Below are positions 1 through 7,249 of a stretch of 7,806 nucleotides of DNA, piece by piece. A program made the translations under genes and the position numbers. A model generated the notes under the pieces. It was not told the DNA's origin and did not search any database. It was given only the letters and a program-made list of their open reading frames with translations. Origin of the DNA: MGBC102946 sp022793145 (lineage in GTDB: Bacteria; Bacillota_I; Bacilli_A; RF39; UBA660); contig CANEDJ010000055.1 of NCBI GenBank assembly GCA_947426265.1, positions 1 through 7,806 of the forward strand, written 5' to 3'. Within the stretch, counting starts at the first letter, position 1. Every line of letters starts with the position of its first letter.

Positions 1-8
1 AATTTTTC

Positions 9-51
9 AAAAATAAAAAGACTATTCACAAAATTTATTTGTCAACAGTCT
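9..51 (-). terminator. Rho-independent terminator for the minus-strand genes
   Basis: Read on the minus strand, the arms at 51-38 and 32-19 form an imperfect hairpin: AGACT pairs with AGTCT, then there is a T-G wobble, two A-T pairs, one G-G mismatch and five further pairs around a five-base loop. It is followed at once by TTTTATTTTT (positions 18-9). The stem is AT-rich and so only moderately stable, but stem plus U-tract, placed about 90 bases after the stop codon of the last gene, fits an intrinsic terminator. Confidence 0.6.
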
Positions 52-52
52 G

Positions 53-75
53 AAAAGAATTCTATGAATTCTTTT
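53..75. repeat. Perfect 10-bp palindrome with a 3-base loop
   Basis: AAAAGAATTC (53-62) and GAATTCTTTT (66-75) are perfect inverted arms around TAT. The A-rich and T-rich arm ends make it a possible bidirectional terminator; on the plus strand it is followed by TCTTT. It lies two bases from the hairpin at 9-51, so the two may act in tandem. Only eight bases of the whole stem are not A or T when the two arms are added (GAATTC twice gives four G/C), so it is weak thermodynamically. Confidence 0.45.
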
Positions 76-143
76 TCTTTAGTTATATAATTTGTACACA
101 ATTTTTATCTACTGTATTTCAATTAAATAAATCATTTTTCTAT

Positions 144-1592
144 TTATAGTGCAAATAATTGTCCAATATTTTCAAAATAAAATTGAATTTTTTGCTTTTC
201 TTCCTCTGTTAAATCAGTAATTAGCTTACTATTACTATCTTTTATTTCATCAAATGTTGCTCCTTTTGTTGTTTTTAAATCTAAATTTATATTCATGATT
301 TCTAAAGACACGCCCTGAGCTTTTACATGAAACAACAATTGAATTTTTTCTTGAAAGGAATCCTTTTTCTGATCTTCTAAAGTATGCGTTGAAGTCATTT
401 CTAACATTGCCCCATTTGCTTCCATACTAAAATTATAAATTGTAGAATTTTCTTCTTCAGTAGCTACCAAAACCATTTCTAAATTGTTTTTTAATAATTG
501 CAATTTCATCTTAAATCCATCTTTTTCTTCTTTCACAATAATTCTAAATAATAAAGATCCATTTTGTTCATATTCAAATACATAGTCATCACCCTTTGTT
601 AGACTAAATTCTTCATTTTCATCTGTTGATAAAGATGCTTTTACTATTTTAGGAATTCCTTTTGTTACATTCACAGAATAACAAATTTGATAAGCTTCTT
701 CAGACTTAATTTCTTCTTTATTTGCAAACTCTGGATATAAATTTACAAGAAAATCATATGCCCTTTTATCTGCTTTCAAATCTTTTATAATATTTTTAGA
801 CAATTCATAATCTGCTTTTTTATCAATGACAAAGCTAATTTTCGTAGTATAAATGGTTTTACCATCTATTGAAATTTTTTCTGGCTGTTTTTTTATATAT
901 GATGGTTTCATATTTTTTTTGAAACTTTTCTTTAAAACATTCCATACATATTCTACATCTTCTGGAAACGTCTTCTCATCAATATTATTAATAACTACAT
1001 CTTGCTCTTCTAATTGTAAATAAGTTCCCAAAACATCCTTTAATAAGATGTACTGTTTTTGGTCATAATTAATATAGCTTAAATTTAAAAAGTTTTCATC
1101 TTCCATTTTTCCATTCATATTAACAAAGGATTTTTGATCTTTTTTACTAGTACGTGTTTCTAATTGAAAGGATAAAGCATTTATTTTTTGAAGAATAGAT
1201 AATGTTTCATTGTCTATTTCTCCCATATTTGAAAAGAGAAAATCTCCAATTTTCATAGTTGCTGTTCCTTTTGTTGTCTTCTCATCCCAATTATACTGAC
1301 TTGAATGGGATGGAATTTTCACTATTTCAAGGCTATCTGTCCACATGTCTAATGATTTTATCAAAGCATATTTTGGATAAAGCCTTAAAAAACAAAAAAC
1401 AAGCACCAAAAAGAAAATTGTAATAACAATAGCGATTGCTATAGGAATCCAATTCTTTTTTTTACTCGTTTTTCCCAAATTTGTAATACTTTTATTATCA
1501 AAGGTTTCTACCTTTTTCAAAGGTTCTTCTCTTACCATTTGATGAGCCATTTGTTCTATTTCATTTTGTTGTTCTATATTGTTTTCTTCCAT
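144..1592 (-). CDS. Unrecognised single-pass membrane protein with large extracytoplasmic domain
   Basis: I do not recognise this 482-residue protein. Residues 1-47 are a charged, Glu/Gln/Lys-rich cytoplasmic tail ending in KKK. Residues ~48-70 are one strongly hydrophobic segment, and the remaining ~410 residues are hydrophilic, Lys/Glu/Asn-rich and probably outside the cell, giving an N-in/C-out topology. No catalytic motif, lipobox or cell-wall anchor is visible, and there is only about one cysteine in the outer domain. The ATG at 1592 is preferred over the in-frame GTG at 1601. The AGAGGG ribosome site (1609-1604) lies about 11 bases before the ATG but only 2 before the GTG. It follows spo0A by 57 bases, with a promoter-like sequence between them, so it may be transcribed both from spo0A and on its own. 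A link to sporulation or the envelope is only a guess from position. Confidence 0.85.
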   Translation of the reverse strand: MEENNIEQQNEIEQMAHQMVREEPLKKVETFDNKSITNLGKTSKKKNWIPIAIAIVITIFFLVLVFCFLRLYPKYALIKSLDMWTDSLEIVKIPSHSSQYNWDEKTTKGTATMKIGDFLFSNMGEIDNETLSILQKINALSFQLETRTSKKDQKSFVNMNGKMEDENFLNLSYINYDQKQYILLKDVLGTYLQLEEQDVVINNIDEKTFPEDVEYVWNVLKKSFKKNMKPSYIKKQPEKISIDGKTIYTTKISFVIDKKADYELSKNIIKDLKADKRAYDFLVNLYPEFANKEEIKSEEAYQICYSVNVTKGIPKIVKASLSTDENEEFSLTKGDDYVFEYEQNGSLLFRIIVKEEKDGFKMKLQLLKNNLEMVLVATEEENSTIYNFSMEANGAMLEMTSTHTLEDQKKDSFQEKIQLLFHVKAQGVSLEIMNINLDLKTTKGATFDEIKDSNSKLITDLTEEEKQKIQFYFENIGQLFAL

Positions 1593-1616
1593 TTTATACA
1601 CTTCCCTCTACTCTAG

Positions 1617-1645
1617 ATTATACCAAAGCAACAAGAATATGTATA
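1617..1645 (-). promoter_or_regulatory. Candidate extended -10 SigA-type promoter for the membrane protein gene
   Basis: On the minus strand, TATACA (1645-1640; 4 of 6 matches to TTGACA) is separated by 17 bases from a perfect TATAAT (1622-1617), which is preceded by TGG to give an extended -10. The predicted start of transcription lies near 1610, just ahead of the ribosome site, so the untranslated leader would be only about 18 bases. The -35 element lies just past the spo0A stop codon. In AT-rich DNA TATAAT occurs by chance, but the spacing and TGN extension support it. Confidence 0.5.
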
Positions 1646-1649
1646 TAAT

Positions 1650-2417
1650 TTAACATCCAACTTTATGAAAATCTAAACGAAGTTTATCTGCAATTGTTAC
1701 AATAAACTCAGAATTTGTTGGTTTTGCTTTGTCAATATCTACACTATGACCAAAGATTTCTTCCATTAAAGACCAGTTCCCACGATTCCAACTAACCTCT
1801 ATAGCGTGACGAATTGCTCTTTCTACTCTTGATACTGTTGTATCAAATTTATCTGCTAATTCAGGATATAGTTCCTTTGTAATTCCACCAATTGTTTCAG
1901 GTCGTTCAAAAATAATTCCTATCCCTTCTCTGATATATTGATAGCCCTTAATATGAGAAGGTATTCCTAGTTCATGCAACATTTTTGTAATTGAAATCTG
2001 TAAATTATTATAATAGAAATCAATATTCTTAGTTTCTTCTTTTTTTCTATTGGATTCTAAAATTCTTTTTTCTAAATCTGGTAATTCAAATGGTTTTAAA
2101 ATAAAGTAACTAACCCCATATTCTGATACTTCACGAATTACTTCACTTGCATTATAACTAGTTGCTACAATTACTTTTTTAGAAATCCCTCTTTTTTTCA
2201 TTTCTTCTAATACATAAATGCCATCCTTTTTTGGCATAATTAAATCTAATATAATTAAATCGTAATGATCTCTTTCTTTATCAATTAATTCGATTCCTTG
2301 TTCTCCATCATAAGCTTCAAAATTAATACTAATTGTTTCATGATTTTTAAAATATTCTTTGACCATTTCTACTAAATTTAAATTATCATCTACCATTAAA
2401 ACTTTTATTTTGTCCAT
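1650..2417 (-). CDS. spo0A: Sporulation master response regulator Spo0A
   Basis: Spo0A receives phosphate through the sporulation phosphorelay or directly from histidine kinases, then binds 0A boxes to switch gene expression at entry into sporulation. From the ATG at 2417 the product is 255 residues. The N-terminal receiver domain (~1-122) shows the acidic pair D10/D11, phosphoacceptor D58 in LDLIMP, T86 and K108 in LKPF. A linker leads to the Spo0A-specific effector domain (~137-255). This contains MLHELGIPSHIKGY, the recognition-helix region SRVERAIRHAIE, WNRG, and the ending KPTNSEFI...ADKLRL, all family signatures. ATG 2417 gives GGAG at seven bases and matches the usual M-(D/E)-KIKV start. 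The tandem ATG at 2420 is only four bases from GGAG but is possible. A promoter and a 0A box lie in the 105-base gap after tpiA. The common upstream neighbour spoIVB is absent. Confidence 0.96.
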   Translation of the reverse strand: MDKIKVLMVDDNLNLVEMVKEYFKNHETISINFEAYDGEQGIELIDKERDHYDLIILDLIMPKKDGIYVLEEMKKRGISKKVIVATSYNASEVIREVSEYGVSYFILKPFELPDLEKRILESNRKKEETKNIDFYYNNLQISITKMLHELGIPSHIKGYQYIREGIGIIFERPETIGGITKELYPELADKFDTTVSRVERAIRHAIEVSWNRGNWSLMEEIFGHSVDIDKAKPTNSEFIVTIADKLRLDFHKVGC

Positions 2418-2457
2418 CATTAATCTCCCTCTCTAGTACTGCCTCTACTGTATTTTT

Positions 2458-2487
2458 ATTATACATCTTACCTCTATTTTACTACAA
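2458..2487 (-). promoter_or_regulatory. Candidate spo0A promoter
   Basis: On the minus strand, TTGTAG (2487-2482) is 18 bases from a perfect TATAAT (2463-2458), giving a predicted start near 2451 and a leader of about 33 bases. No clear terminator separates tpiA from spo0A, so read-through from the upstream operon is also likely. The AT-rich context lowers confidence. Confidence 0.45.
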
Positions 2488-2507
2488 GAGCGAAAAAGTT
2501 CTAGTTT

Positions 2508-2514
2508 TGTCGAA
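2508..2514. promoter_or_regulatory. Putative Spo0A-binding 0A box upstream of spo0A
   Basis: The plus strand reads TTTTGTCGAAAA with a perfect TGTCGAA core, the consensus 0A box bound by phosphorylated Spo0A. It lies 20 bases upstream of the proposed -35 and is centred around -60 from the predicted start. Its position in the short gap directly before spo0A suggests autoregulation, as known in Bacillus subtilis. A single heptamer can occur by chance. Confidence 0.5.
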
Positions 2515-2525
2515 AAGAAGAGAAG

Positions 2526-3260
2526 TTACTTTTTTACAGCAACTTCTACAATTTTCAAAAACTTCTTAACATCTGTTGATGCTCCACCAACTAAAAATCC
2601 TGATACATTTGGAATTGTATTCAAGTCTTTAATATTTTGATCATTAACACTTCCGCCATATATTACTGGAATATCCTCATAACGGAAATACTCAGATACA
2701 ATACCTTTAATATAAGAAATTGTATCTGTAATATCTTTATTTGTTGGTGTAACATTGGTTCCAATTGCCCACACTGGCTCATAAGCAATTACAATATGAT
2801 CAAAGTCTGCTTCTTCTAAATTACGTAACGCATTTAAAATTTGACGTTTTAAAACCCTCGCTGTTTTAAGTAAATTTTTTTCTTCAGCTGTTTCACCTAT
2901 ACATAAAATGACTTCTAATCCATATTTTAATGTAACCACTACTTTTTTATTAATATCTTGATCTGATTCTCTAAAATATCCTCTACGCTCACTATGCCCA
3001 ATTATGGCATATTTAACCCCCATAGAAGCTACCTGAGCTGCCGAAATTTCTCCTGTATATGCACCACTATCCCTAAAAAATAAGTTTTGTACCCCTACTT
3101 TATAAGATTGTTTTAAAAAGTATGGAACATAAATATTACTAGGACAAATAACTACCTGTTCTCCCAAATCACTAGAATTAATTTTTCTTAAATATTCACT
3201 AATATCTCCTGCAAGTAAGTTCATCTTCATGTTTCCAACAACAATTTTTTTACTTTCCAT
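2526..3260 (-). CDS. tpiA: Triosephosphate isomerase
   Basis: This cytoplasmic glycolytic enzyme interconverts dihydroxyacetone phosphate and glyceraldehyde 3-phosphate. At 244 residues it is slightly shorter than the usual ~250. Active-site residues are present: N10 and K12 in GNMKMN, H89 in IIGHSERR, and E161 in AYEPVWAIGT, which leads into the mobile phosphate loop (162-172). The phosphate-binding YGGSV (201-205) and GFLVGGAS (221-228) are also present. The normally conserved Trp of GNWKMN is Met (residue 11). The ATG at 3260 is preceded by AGAGGGG at five bases and overlaps the end of the upstream glycosyltransferase gene by 11 bases, implying translational coupling. Another glycolytic gene, pgk, lies two genes upstream in the same apparent operon. 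The ordinary substrate-level role is very likely. Confidence 0.97.
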   Translation of the reverse strand: MESKKIVVGNMKMNLLAGDISEYLRKINSSDLGEQVVICPSNIYVPYFLKQSYKVGVQNLFFRDSGAYTGEISAAQVASMGVKYAIIGHSERRGYFRESDQDINKKVVVTLKYGLEVILCIGETAEEKNLLKTARVLKRQILNALRNLEEADFDHIVIAYEPVWAIGTNVTPTNKDITDTISYIKGIVSEYFRYEDIPVIYGGSVNDQNIKDLNTIPNVSGFLVGGASTDVKKFLKIVEVAVKK

Positions 3261-4488
3261 AGAATCCCCTCTTTATTACTCCTTCAATAGTCCCGACTAA
3301 GGTATCTGATGATTCACCATGATTTGTGATTGCAATTTTATAAACATCAAGTACTCGTTCTGCAAAGTATTTAGAAGAATGCGTTTCTGCACTCACTCTA
3401 GCTTGCTTACTCATTTTAGAAAGTATTTTTGTATGGTTTACTAAGTAATCTACTTTTTCTACATATCCTTTTAAATCATCAAACAAATAACCATTTAATT
3501 CATCTACTACAACAATTCTAAAACTATCATCATTAACGGCTAATACTGGTAGCGAAGCTGCCATTGCTTCAATTACTGTAAGGCCTTGTGTTTCTGTTCT
3601 TGAAGCAGTTGCAAAAAGATCTGCAGCCTCATAATAAAGTGGAATATCATTATATGGAACTTTTCCTGTAAAAATAACATTTTTTTCTAAACTATATTCT
3701 TTTACCATTTTCTTAAAATGTTCCATATCAGGGCCATCCCCAACAATCAATAATTTTACATTAGGATGCTTTTTAATGATCTCTTTTTCTCCCTCAATCA
3801 AAACATCTACACTCTTTTCTCTCCCTAGTCTTCCTACAAATAATATCACAAAATCATCTTTTTGAATAGACAAATTCCGTCTTAATTCTAAAATTTGACT
3901 AATTTTAAAGTTTTCTCTGTAAAATCTGTCAATCTCAATCCCTGTTGGAATAATGTGAACATTTCTATCTACTTTATATTTTTCCTTAAATAAGTCATAT
4001 GCTTTCTTGGTTGGAACAATTAACTCTGTAGCTGTTTTATCACAATAAAATTTTGTCAAATATTCTACAATCTTCTTACTAGTTCCATTAAAATATCCTT
4101 TGGTAATATAGTGTACATAATCTTCATACATAGTATGATAAGTATGAACAATTGGAATATTCATTTGTTTGGCAATTAACCTCGCAAAAGTCCCTACTCC
4201 AAACTCTGTTTGAGAGTGAATGACATCTAGTTTCCAATTTTTAATTTTGTTAATCACGCGAACTGGGTAAATTCCTGTTAATCTGTAATCATAAATACCA
4301 ATTGGAATGCCTGGAAGTCTAATAATTTTATTGTCATCTTCATATTTATAAGTTAAGTTTTCATTATTAACTGTTACAATAAATACTTCATGACCCAATT
4401 TTTCTAAAGCACCTTTAAGCATTACAATACTAGTAGATACCCCATTAATATATGGAGGATATGTATCCGTAAAAATTCCAATTCTCAT
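3250..4488 (-). CDS. GT4 glycosyltransferase, probable diacylglycerol glucosyltransferase
   Basis: This 412-residue GT-B fold enzyme probably transfers glucose from UDP-glucose to diacylglycerol at the inner membrane face, making the glycolipid used as a membrane lipid or lipoteichoic acid anchor. The N-terminal acceptor half begins MRIGIFTDTYPP and carries GVSTS (~17-21) and HTYHTMYEDY (115-124). The donor half has GRLGREK (219-225), GDGPD (250-254) and the retaining GT4 EX7E pair E299/E307 in TETQGLTVIEA. These resemble the Acholeplasma-type monoglucosyl-diacylglycerol synthases and MgtA-like enzymes; the exact sugar and acceptor are inferred. The ATG at 4488 is chosen because AGGAG lies eight bases before it. 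A longer in-frame reading to 4560 runs into the upstream gene and has no support. It begins two bases after the membrane protein gene ends and overlaps tpiA. Confidence 0.88.
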   Translation of the reverse strand: MRIGIFTDTYPPYINGVSTSIVMLKGALEKLGHEVFIVTVNNENLTYKYEDDNKIIRLPGIPIGIYDYRLTGIYPVRVINKIKNWKLDVIHSQTEFGVGTFARLIAKQMNIPIVHTYHTMYEDYVHYITKGYFNGTSKKIVEYLTKFYCDKTATELIVPTKKAYDLFKEKYKVDRNVHIIPTGIEIDRFYRENFKISQILELRRNLSIQKDDFVILFVGRLGREKSVDVLIEGEKEIIKKHPNVKLLIVGDGPDMEHFKKMVKEYSLEKNVIFTGKVPYNDIPLYYEAADLFATASRTETQGLTVIEAMAASLPVLAVNDDSFRIVVVDELNGYLFDDLKGYVEKVDYLVNHTKILSKMSKQARVSAETHSSKYFAERVLDVYKIAITNHGESSDTLVGTIEGVIKRGFYGK

Positions 4489-4490
4489 AA

Positions 4491-5498
4491 TTATTTCTCC
4501 TTTGTATTTAAAGCGACAGCTCCTACTATAATTCCAAAATAATACGTAATAAAACGCCAAATTAACATCACAGATTTTAATGTACTTCCACTTAGAAAGT
4601 TTCCATAGAAAGTTAAAAAACTATATTCAAGTCCTCCTGTTCCTCCTGGAATTGGAACAAAAGATCCTATTAACATAACATAAGCAGAGGTAATTACAGT
4701 AAGACCTCCTGAAAGACTATGATAATCTCCTAATCCATAAAGAATAGTAAGAGGTATTAAGTAAAGACTCATTAAAGCAATTAAATTTAAAAAAATAAGT
4801 AAAATAAAGTGTTTTTTATCTTTCATTAATATTTTTGCACCACTATGAAATCTAGTTATATAATTTTTCCAATTTTCACTTGTTTTTTCTGGATTTTTTA
4901 AAAGTTTTATTTTTCCTAAAACATAAATCATTTTTTCTGCTATAAAATAATTTATTTTTTTAGCAAACGCTACAATAAAAAGAGCAATAATAACCAACGT
5001 ATTAATAATAAAGCCAAGTGTTACTAGTTGTTTTAAAAAACCTACCTCAGGGTAAAAATGACAAAAATGATTTGTCACAATTGCAAATACTCCTAAAATT
5101 ACTAAAGCGATCTGATAAACAATAAAATCTTGAATAATAATGTTGGTTCCATCTGTAATTTTAATCCCTTCTTTTTTCAAAGAATATATTTGAAATGGCT
5201 GTCCTCCGCTTGCAAATGGAGTAATTCCATTAAAAAATTGAGTAAGTAAAATGTTTCTAAATGCTTGACTCATTTTATAATCGCTTTTAAAGTGTCTAGC
5301 AGTTTGATAAAGTACTAAAGACTTCATAAACCAATATCCAAATATTAAAAAGATAGAAACCAAAAGCCACCAAATGTTGATGGTTAATATATTATGTACT
5401 ATATCGTTAAAATCGTCTTTTAACGCAAAATAAAGTACAATAATAGTTACTAAAATTAATAATAAAATACTAAGTTTGCTTTTAAGCTTCCCTTTCAT
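4491..5498 (-). CDS. Polytopic membrane protein, LPG-synthase-TM/UPF0104 family
   Basis: This 335-residue protein has about seven or eight membrane segments (roughly 9-25, 42-58, 122-142, 158-178, 230-255, 265-282 and 308-330). It carries the conserved family motifs TPFASGGQP (93-101), FVPIPGGTGGLE (280-291) and WRF-x3-YY (314-320). The family corresponds to the membrane/flippase half of MprF, but this protein lacks the C-terminal aminoacyl-transfer domain, so it is not a lysyl-phosphatidylglycerol synthase by itself. Some relatives are implicated in lipid flipping; the substrate here is unknown. Its stop is two bases from the glycosyltransferase ATG, and that gene's AGGAG ribosome site lies in its last codons. 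This tight coupling suggests the pair makes and moves, or regulates, a glycolipid. The ATG at 5498 has AAGGA about eight bases upstream, within the 14-base gap after pgk. Confidence 0.9.
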   Translation of the reverse strand: MKGKLKSKLSILLLILVTIIVLYFALKDDFNDIVHNILTINIWWLLVSIFLIFGYWFMKSLVLYQTARHFKSDYKMSQAFRNILLTQFFNGITPFASGGQPFQIYSLKKEGIKITDGTNIIIQDFIVYQIALVILGVFAIVTNHFCHFYPEVGFLKQLVTLGFIINTLVIIALFIVAFAKKINYFIAEKMIYVLGKIKLLKNPEKTSENWKNYITRFHSGAKILMKDKKHFILLIFLNLIALMSLYLIPLTILYGLGDYHSLSGGLTVITSAYVMLIGSFVPIPGGTGGLEYSFLTFYGNFLSGSTLKSVMLIWRFITYYFGIIVGAVALNTKEK

Positions 5499-5512
5499 AA
5501 CATCAATCCTTT

Positions 5513-6688
5513 TTATTGTTCTGTAATAATACTAATGCCTGGCAATTCTTTTCCTTCAAGCATTTCTAAAGAAGCTCCCCCTCCTGTTGAAATGTGAGTC
5601 ATGAATTCTTTATATCCAAGGTTAATAGCTGCTGATGCAGTATCTCCTCCACCTAATATTGTAGTTCCTTTATTTATCTTCAAAATTTCACAAATTTTTT
5701 TTGTTCCTTCACTAAAGGCAGGTTCTTCAAAAATTCCTACTGGTCCATTCCAAATAATTGTTTTACTAATATCCAAATATTTTTTAAACAGTTCTACTGT
5801 TTTTGGACCAATATCTACTCCAATATCATCAGAGTCAAATTCCTCTTTGATTACTCCTTCTTTGCTATCCAATGATTTTGTACATAAAGAATCTACTGGC
5901 AATATTATTTTATCACAATATGAGGATAAAATTTCCTTACAAAATTGTAAGTTTTCATCATCACATAAAGATGATCCTATCTCTTTTCCTTGCGCTTTTA
6001 AGAATGTATAAGCCATTCCTCCACCAATTAAAATAAAATCTGCCTTATGAACTAAATTTTTAATTACTCCAATTTTATCTTTTACTTTTGATCCACCAAG
6101 TATAACTGTAAATGGTTGTTCTGGATTATTCATAGCAGGCTCCAAATATTTTAATTCCTTTTCAATTAAAAAGCCAATTCCATTAGGCAATCTAGACGCA
6201 ACTCCAACATTAGAAGCATGTTCTCTATGACTTGTTCCAAAAGCATCGTTGATGTAAAGATCTCCTAATTCTGCCCAATATTTTCCAAGTTCTGCGTCAC
6301 TATGACTTTCCTTTTTGCCATCAATATCTTCAAATCTTGTATTTTCTAAAAGGACAACATCTCCATTTTTCATATTTTCTACTGCTTCTTCAACTCGTTT
6401 TCCTCTTGTTTCATAAACAAATAAAATTGGTTTTTCAAGTAATTCACTAAGCCTAATTGCAACTGGTCTTAATGATTTTCCTATTTTATCCTCTTCCACT
6501 TTTATTCTCCCCAAATGTGAGAGTAATATTACTTTAGCTTCATGCTCTATTGCATATTTAATAGTTTGTAAGCTTTCCTTAATACGATTGTCATCAGTAA
6601 TCATAGAATTTTTCATCGGAACATTAAAATCAACCCTAATAATTACTTTTTTTCCTTTTAAATCATAATCACGAATTGTTTTTTTCAT
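5513..6688 (-). CDS. pgk: Phosphoglycerate kinase
   Basis: This cytoplasmic glycolytic enzyme transfers phosphate from 1,3-bisphosphoglycerate to ADP. The 391 residues match the family's usual ~394. The N-terminal substrate domain has RVDFNVP (18-24), DDNR (32-35), SHLGR (57-61), ENTRF (115-119) and NDAFG-x-SHREHAS (147-159). The C-terminal nucleotide domain has GGSKVKDKI (198-206), WNGPVGIFE (313-321), GGGDTASA (346-353) and STGGGASLE (367-375). All expected motifs are intact. The ATG at 6688 has AAAGGTG at five bases. It lies 15 bases after the stop of a prepilin-like gene and 14 before the membrane protein gene, so it is almost certainly cotranscribed with both. No gapA is adjacent in this window, which is unusual for pgk. 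Confidence 0.98.
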   Translation of the reverse strand: MKKTIRDYDLKGKKVIIRVDFNVPMKNSMITDDNRIKESLQTIKYAIEHEAKVILLSHLGRIKVEEDKIGKSLRPVAIRLSELLEKPILFVYETRGKRVEEAVENMKNGDVVLLENTRFEDIDGKKESHSDAELGKYWAELGDLYINDAFGTSHREHASNVGVASRLPNGIGFLIEKELKYLEPAMNNPEQPFTVILGGSKVKDKIGVIKNLVHKADFILIGGGMAYTFLKAQGKEIGSSLCDDENLQFCKEILSSYCDKIILPVDSLCTKSLDSKEGVIKEEFDSDDIGVDIGPKTVELFKKYLDISKTIIWNGPVGIFEEPAFSEGTKKICEILKINKGTTILGGGDTASAAINLGYKEFMTHISTGGGASLEMLEGKELPGISIITEQ

Positions 6689-6703
6689 AGTTTCACCTTT
6701 CCA

Positions 6704-7075
6704 TTAATGAGCTACATAAGAATAATTATAACTTCCATCTGCTTTTCTAATTACTTGTATTGTATCAGAGACATTAATTTGTCGATCTGTTTTTGGATTT
6801 ATCATATTCGCTTTTATATATCCATTTTCAATTAATTCTTGCATAGTAATTGTATAACTTCCACCTGTTATTGCTAAATCAGGATAATTACTAATATTTA
6901 ACTGAATATATGACTCAGTCGCCAAAGAAATATCAGATAAAAATCTTTGATACTCTTTTTCATCATCTCTTTTTAGCATTCCAATTACTGATGGAATAAC
7001 AAAAGCAAGCACCGCTGCAATAATTGCTACAATCCCCAATAATTCCACAAGTGTAAATCCCTTTTTACTTTTCAT
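6704..7075 (-). CDS. Type IV prepilin / type II secretion pseudopilin-like protein
   Basis: This 123-residue protein has the class III signal of type IV prepilins: a short basic leader MKSKKG, then FTLVEL. Cleavage would fall between G6 and F7, with the conserved Glu at mature position 5 (E11). A hydrophobic helix (~8-30) follows, then an amphipathic stretch and a small C-terminal domain with QELIENGYI and NPKT. It needs a PilD/ComC-like peptidase and an assembly ATPase, neither visible here. It could be a ComGC-like competence pilin, a secretion pseudopilin or a surface fibre subunit. The ATG at 7075 has AGGTG at six bases; the in-frame GTG at 7084 overlaps that ribosome site and is less likely. 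It is the first gene of the run that includes pgk, 15 bases later, and lies downstream of the variable-repeat gene. Confidence 0.9.
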   Translation of the reverse strand: MKSKKGFTLVELLGIVAIIAAVLAFVIPSVIGMLKRDDEKEYQRFLSDISLATESYIQLNISNYPDLAITGGSYTITMQELIENGYIKANMINPKTDRQINVSDTIQVIRKADGSYNYSYVAH

Positions 7076-7105
7076 TTTTATCACCTATCTTTACCTTATT
7101 ACTAT

Positions 7106-7132
7106 TTTATAACAAATTATTATATTTTACAA
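7106..7132 (-). promoter_or_regulatory. Weak candidate promoter for the prepilin-pgk-tpiA operon
   Basis: On the minus strand, TTGTAA (7132-7127) and TATAAA (7111-7106) are 15 bases apart, shorter than optimal. An alternative TATAAT (7124-7119) lacks a good -35. A promoter is expected here because a terminator lies immediately upstream (7131-7159), but the exact hexamers are uncertain in this AT-rich stretch. Confidence 0.3.
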
Positions 7133-7159
7133 GAAAAAGAAAAAGGCTTAGTCGCCTTT
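7131..7159 (-). terminator. Rho-independent terminator after the variable-repeat gene
   Basis: On the minus strand, AAAGGC (7159-7154) and GCCTTT (7147-7142) form a perfect six-base stem around GACTAA, followed by TTCTTTTTCTT (7141-7131). This should end the transcript of the right-edge gene and separate it from the prepilin operon. Confidence 0.7.
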
Positions 7160-7164
7160 ATAAA

Positions 7165-7244
7165 TATATATAAGTAGCCCCCAATATTAGAATAGAAATA
7201 GAAATGAAGTTAAATATCGAGGGCTGCTTCTAAACACATATATA
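7165..7244 (-). other. Long structured hairpin in the 3' untranslated region
   Basis: Arms 7229-7213 and 7188-7172 pair over 17 positions on the minus strand: 14 Watson-Crick pairs, two G-U wobbles and one C-A mismatch, with a 24-base loop. Flanking TATATAT/ATATATA (7244-7238 and 7171-7165) can extend it past an asymmetric eight-base bulge. The minus-strand RNA folds better than the plus strand, which would have two mismatches. It lies between the stop codon at 7308 and the terminator at 7131-7159. Its role is unknown: transcript protection, a small RNA, or a relic of a mobile element. Confidence 0.5.
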
Positions 7245-7249
7245 AGATT

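Noticed and set aside
40..45. TTGACA hexamer on the minus strand near the left edge
   Set aside because: No -10 element follows at a suitable distance, and the hexamer is part of the proposed terminator stem.
2637..2819. 60-codon plus-strand open frame
   Set aside because: It lies entirely antisense within tpiA, has no ribosome site or protein-like composition, and is a shadow of the real gene.
3039..3045. Second 0A-box-like heptamer (TGCCGAA)
   Set aside because: It is inside the tpiA coding sequence with no promoter nearby, and such a degenerate heptamer is expected by chance in a window of this size.
4489..4560. 24-codon N-terminal extension of the glycosyltransferase
   Set aside because: It overlaps the upstream membrane protein gene in another frame. 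The conserved family start MRIGIF and a strong AGGAG site place the start at 4488.
5601..6011. 136-codon plus-strand open frame
   Set aside because: It is antisense to the intact pgk gene. Its composition simply mirrors pgk codons, and no promoter or ribosome site supports it.
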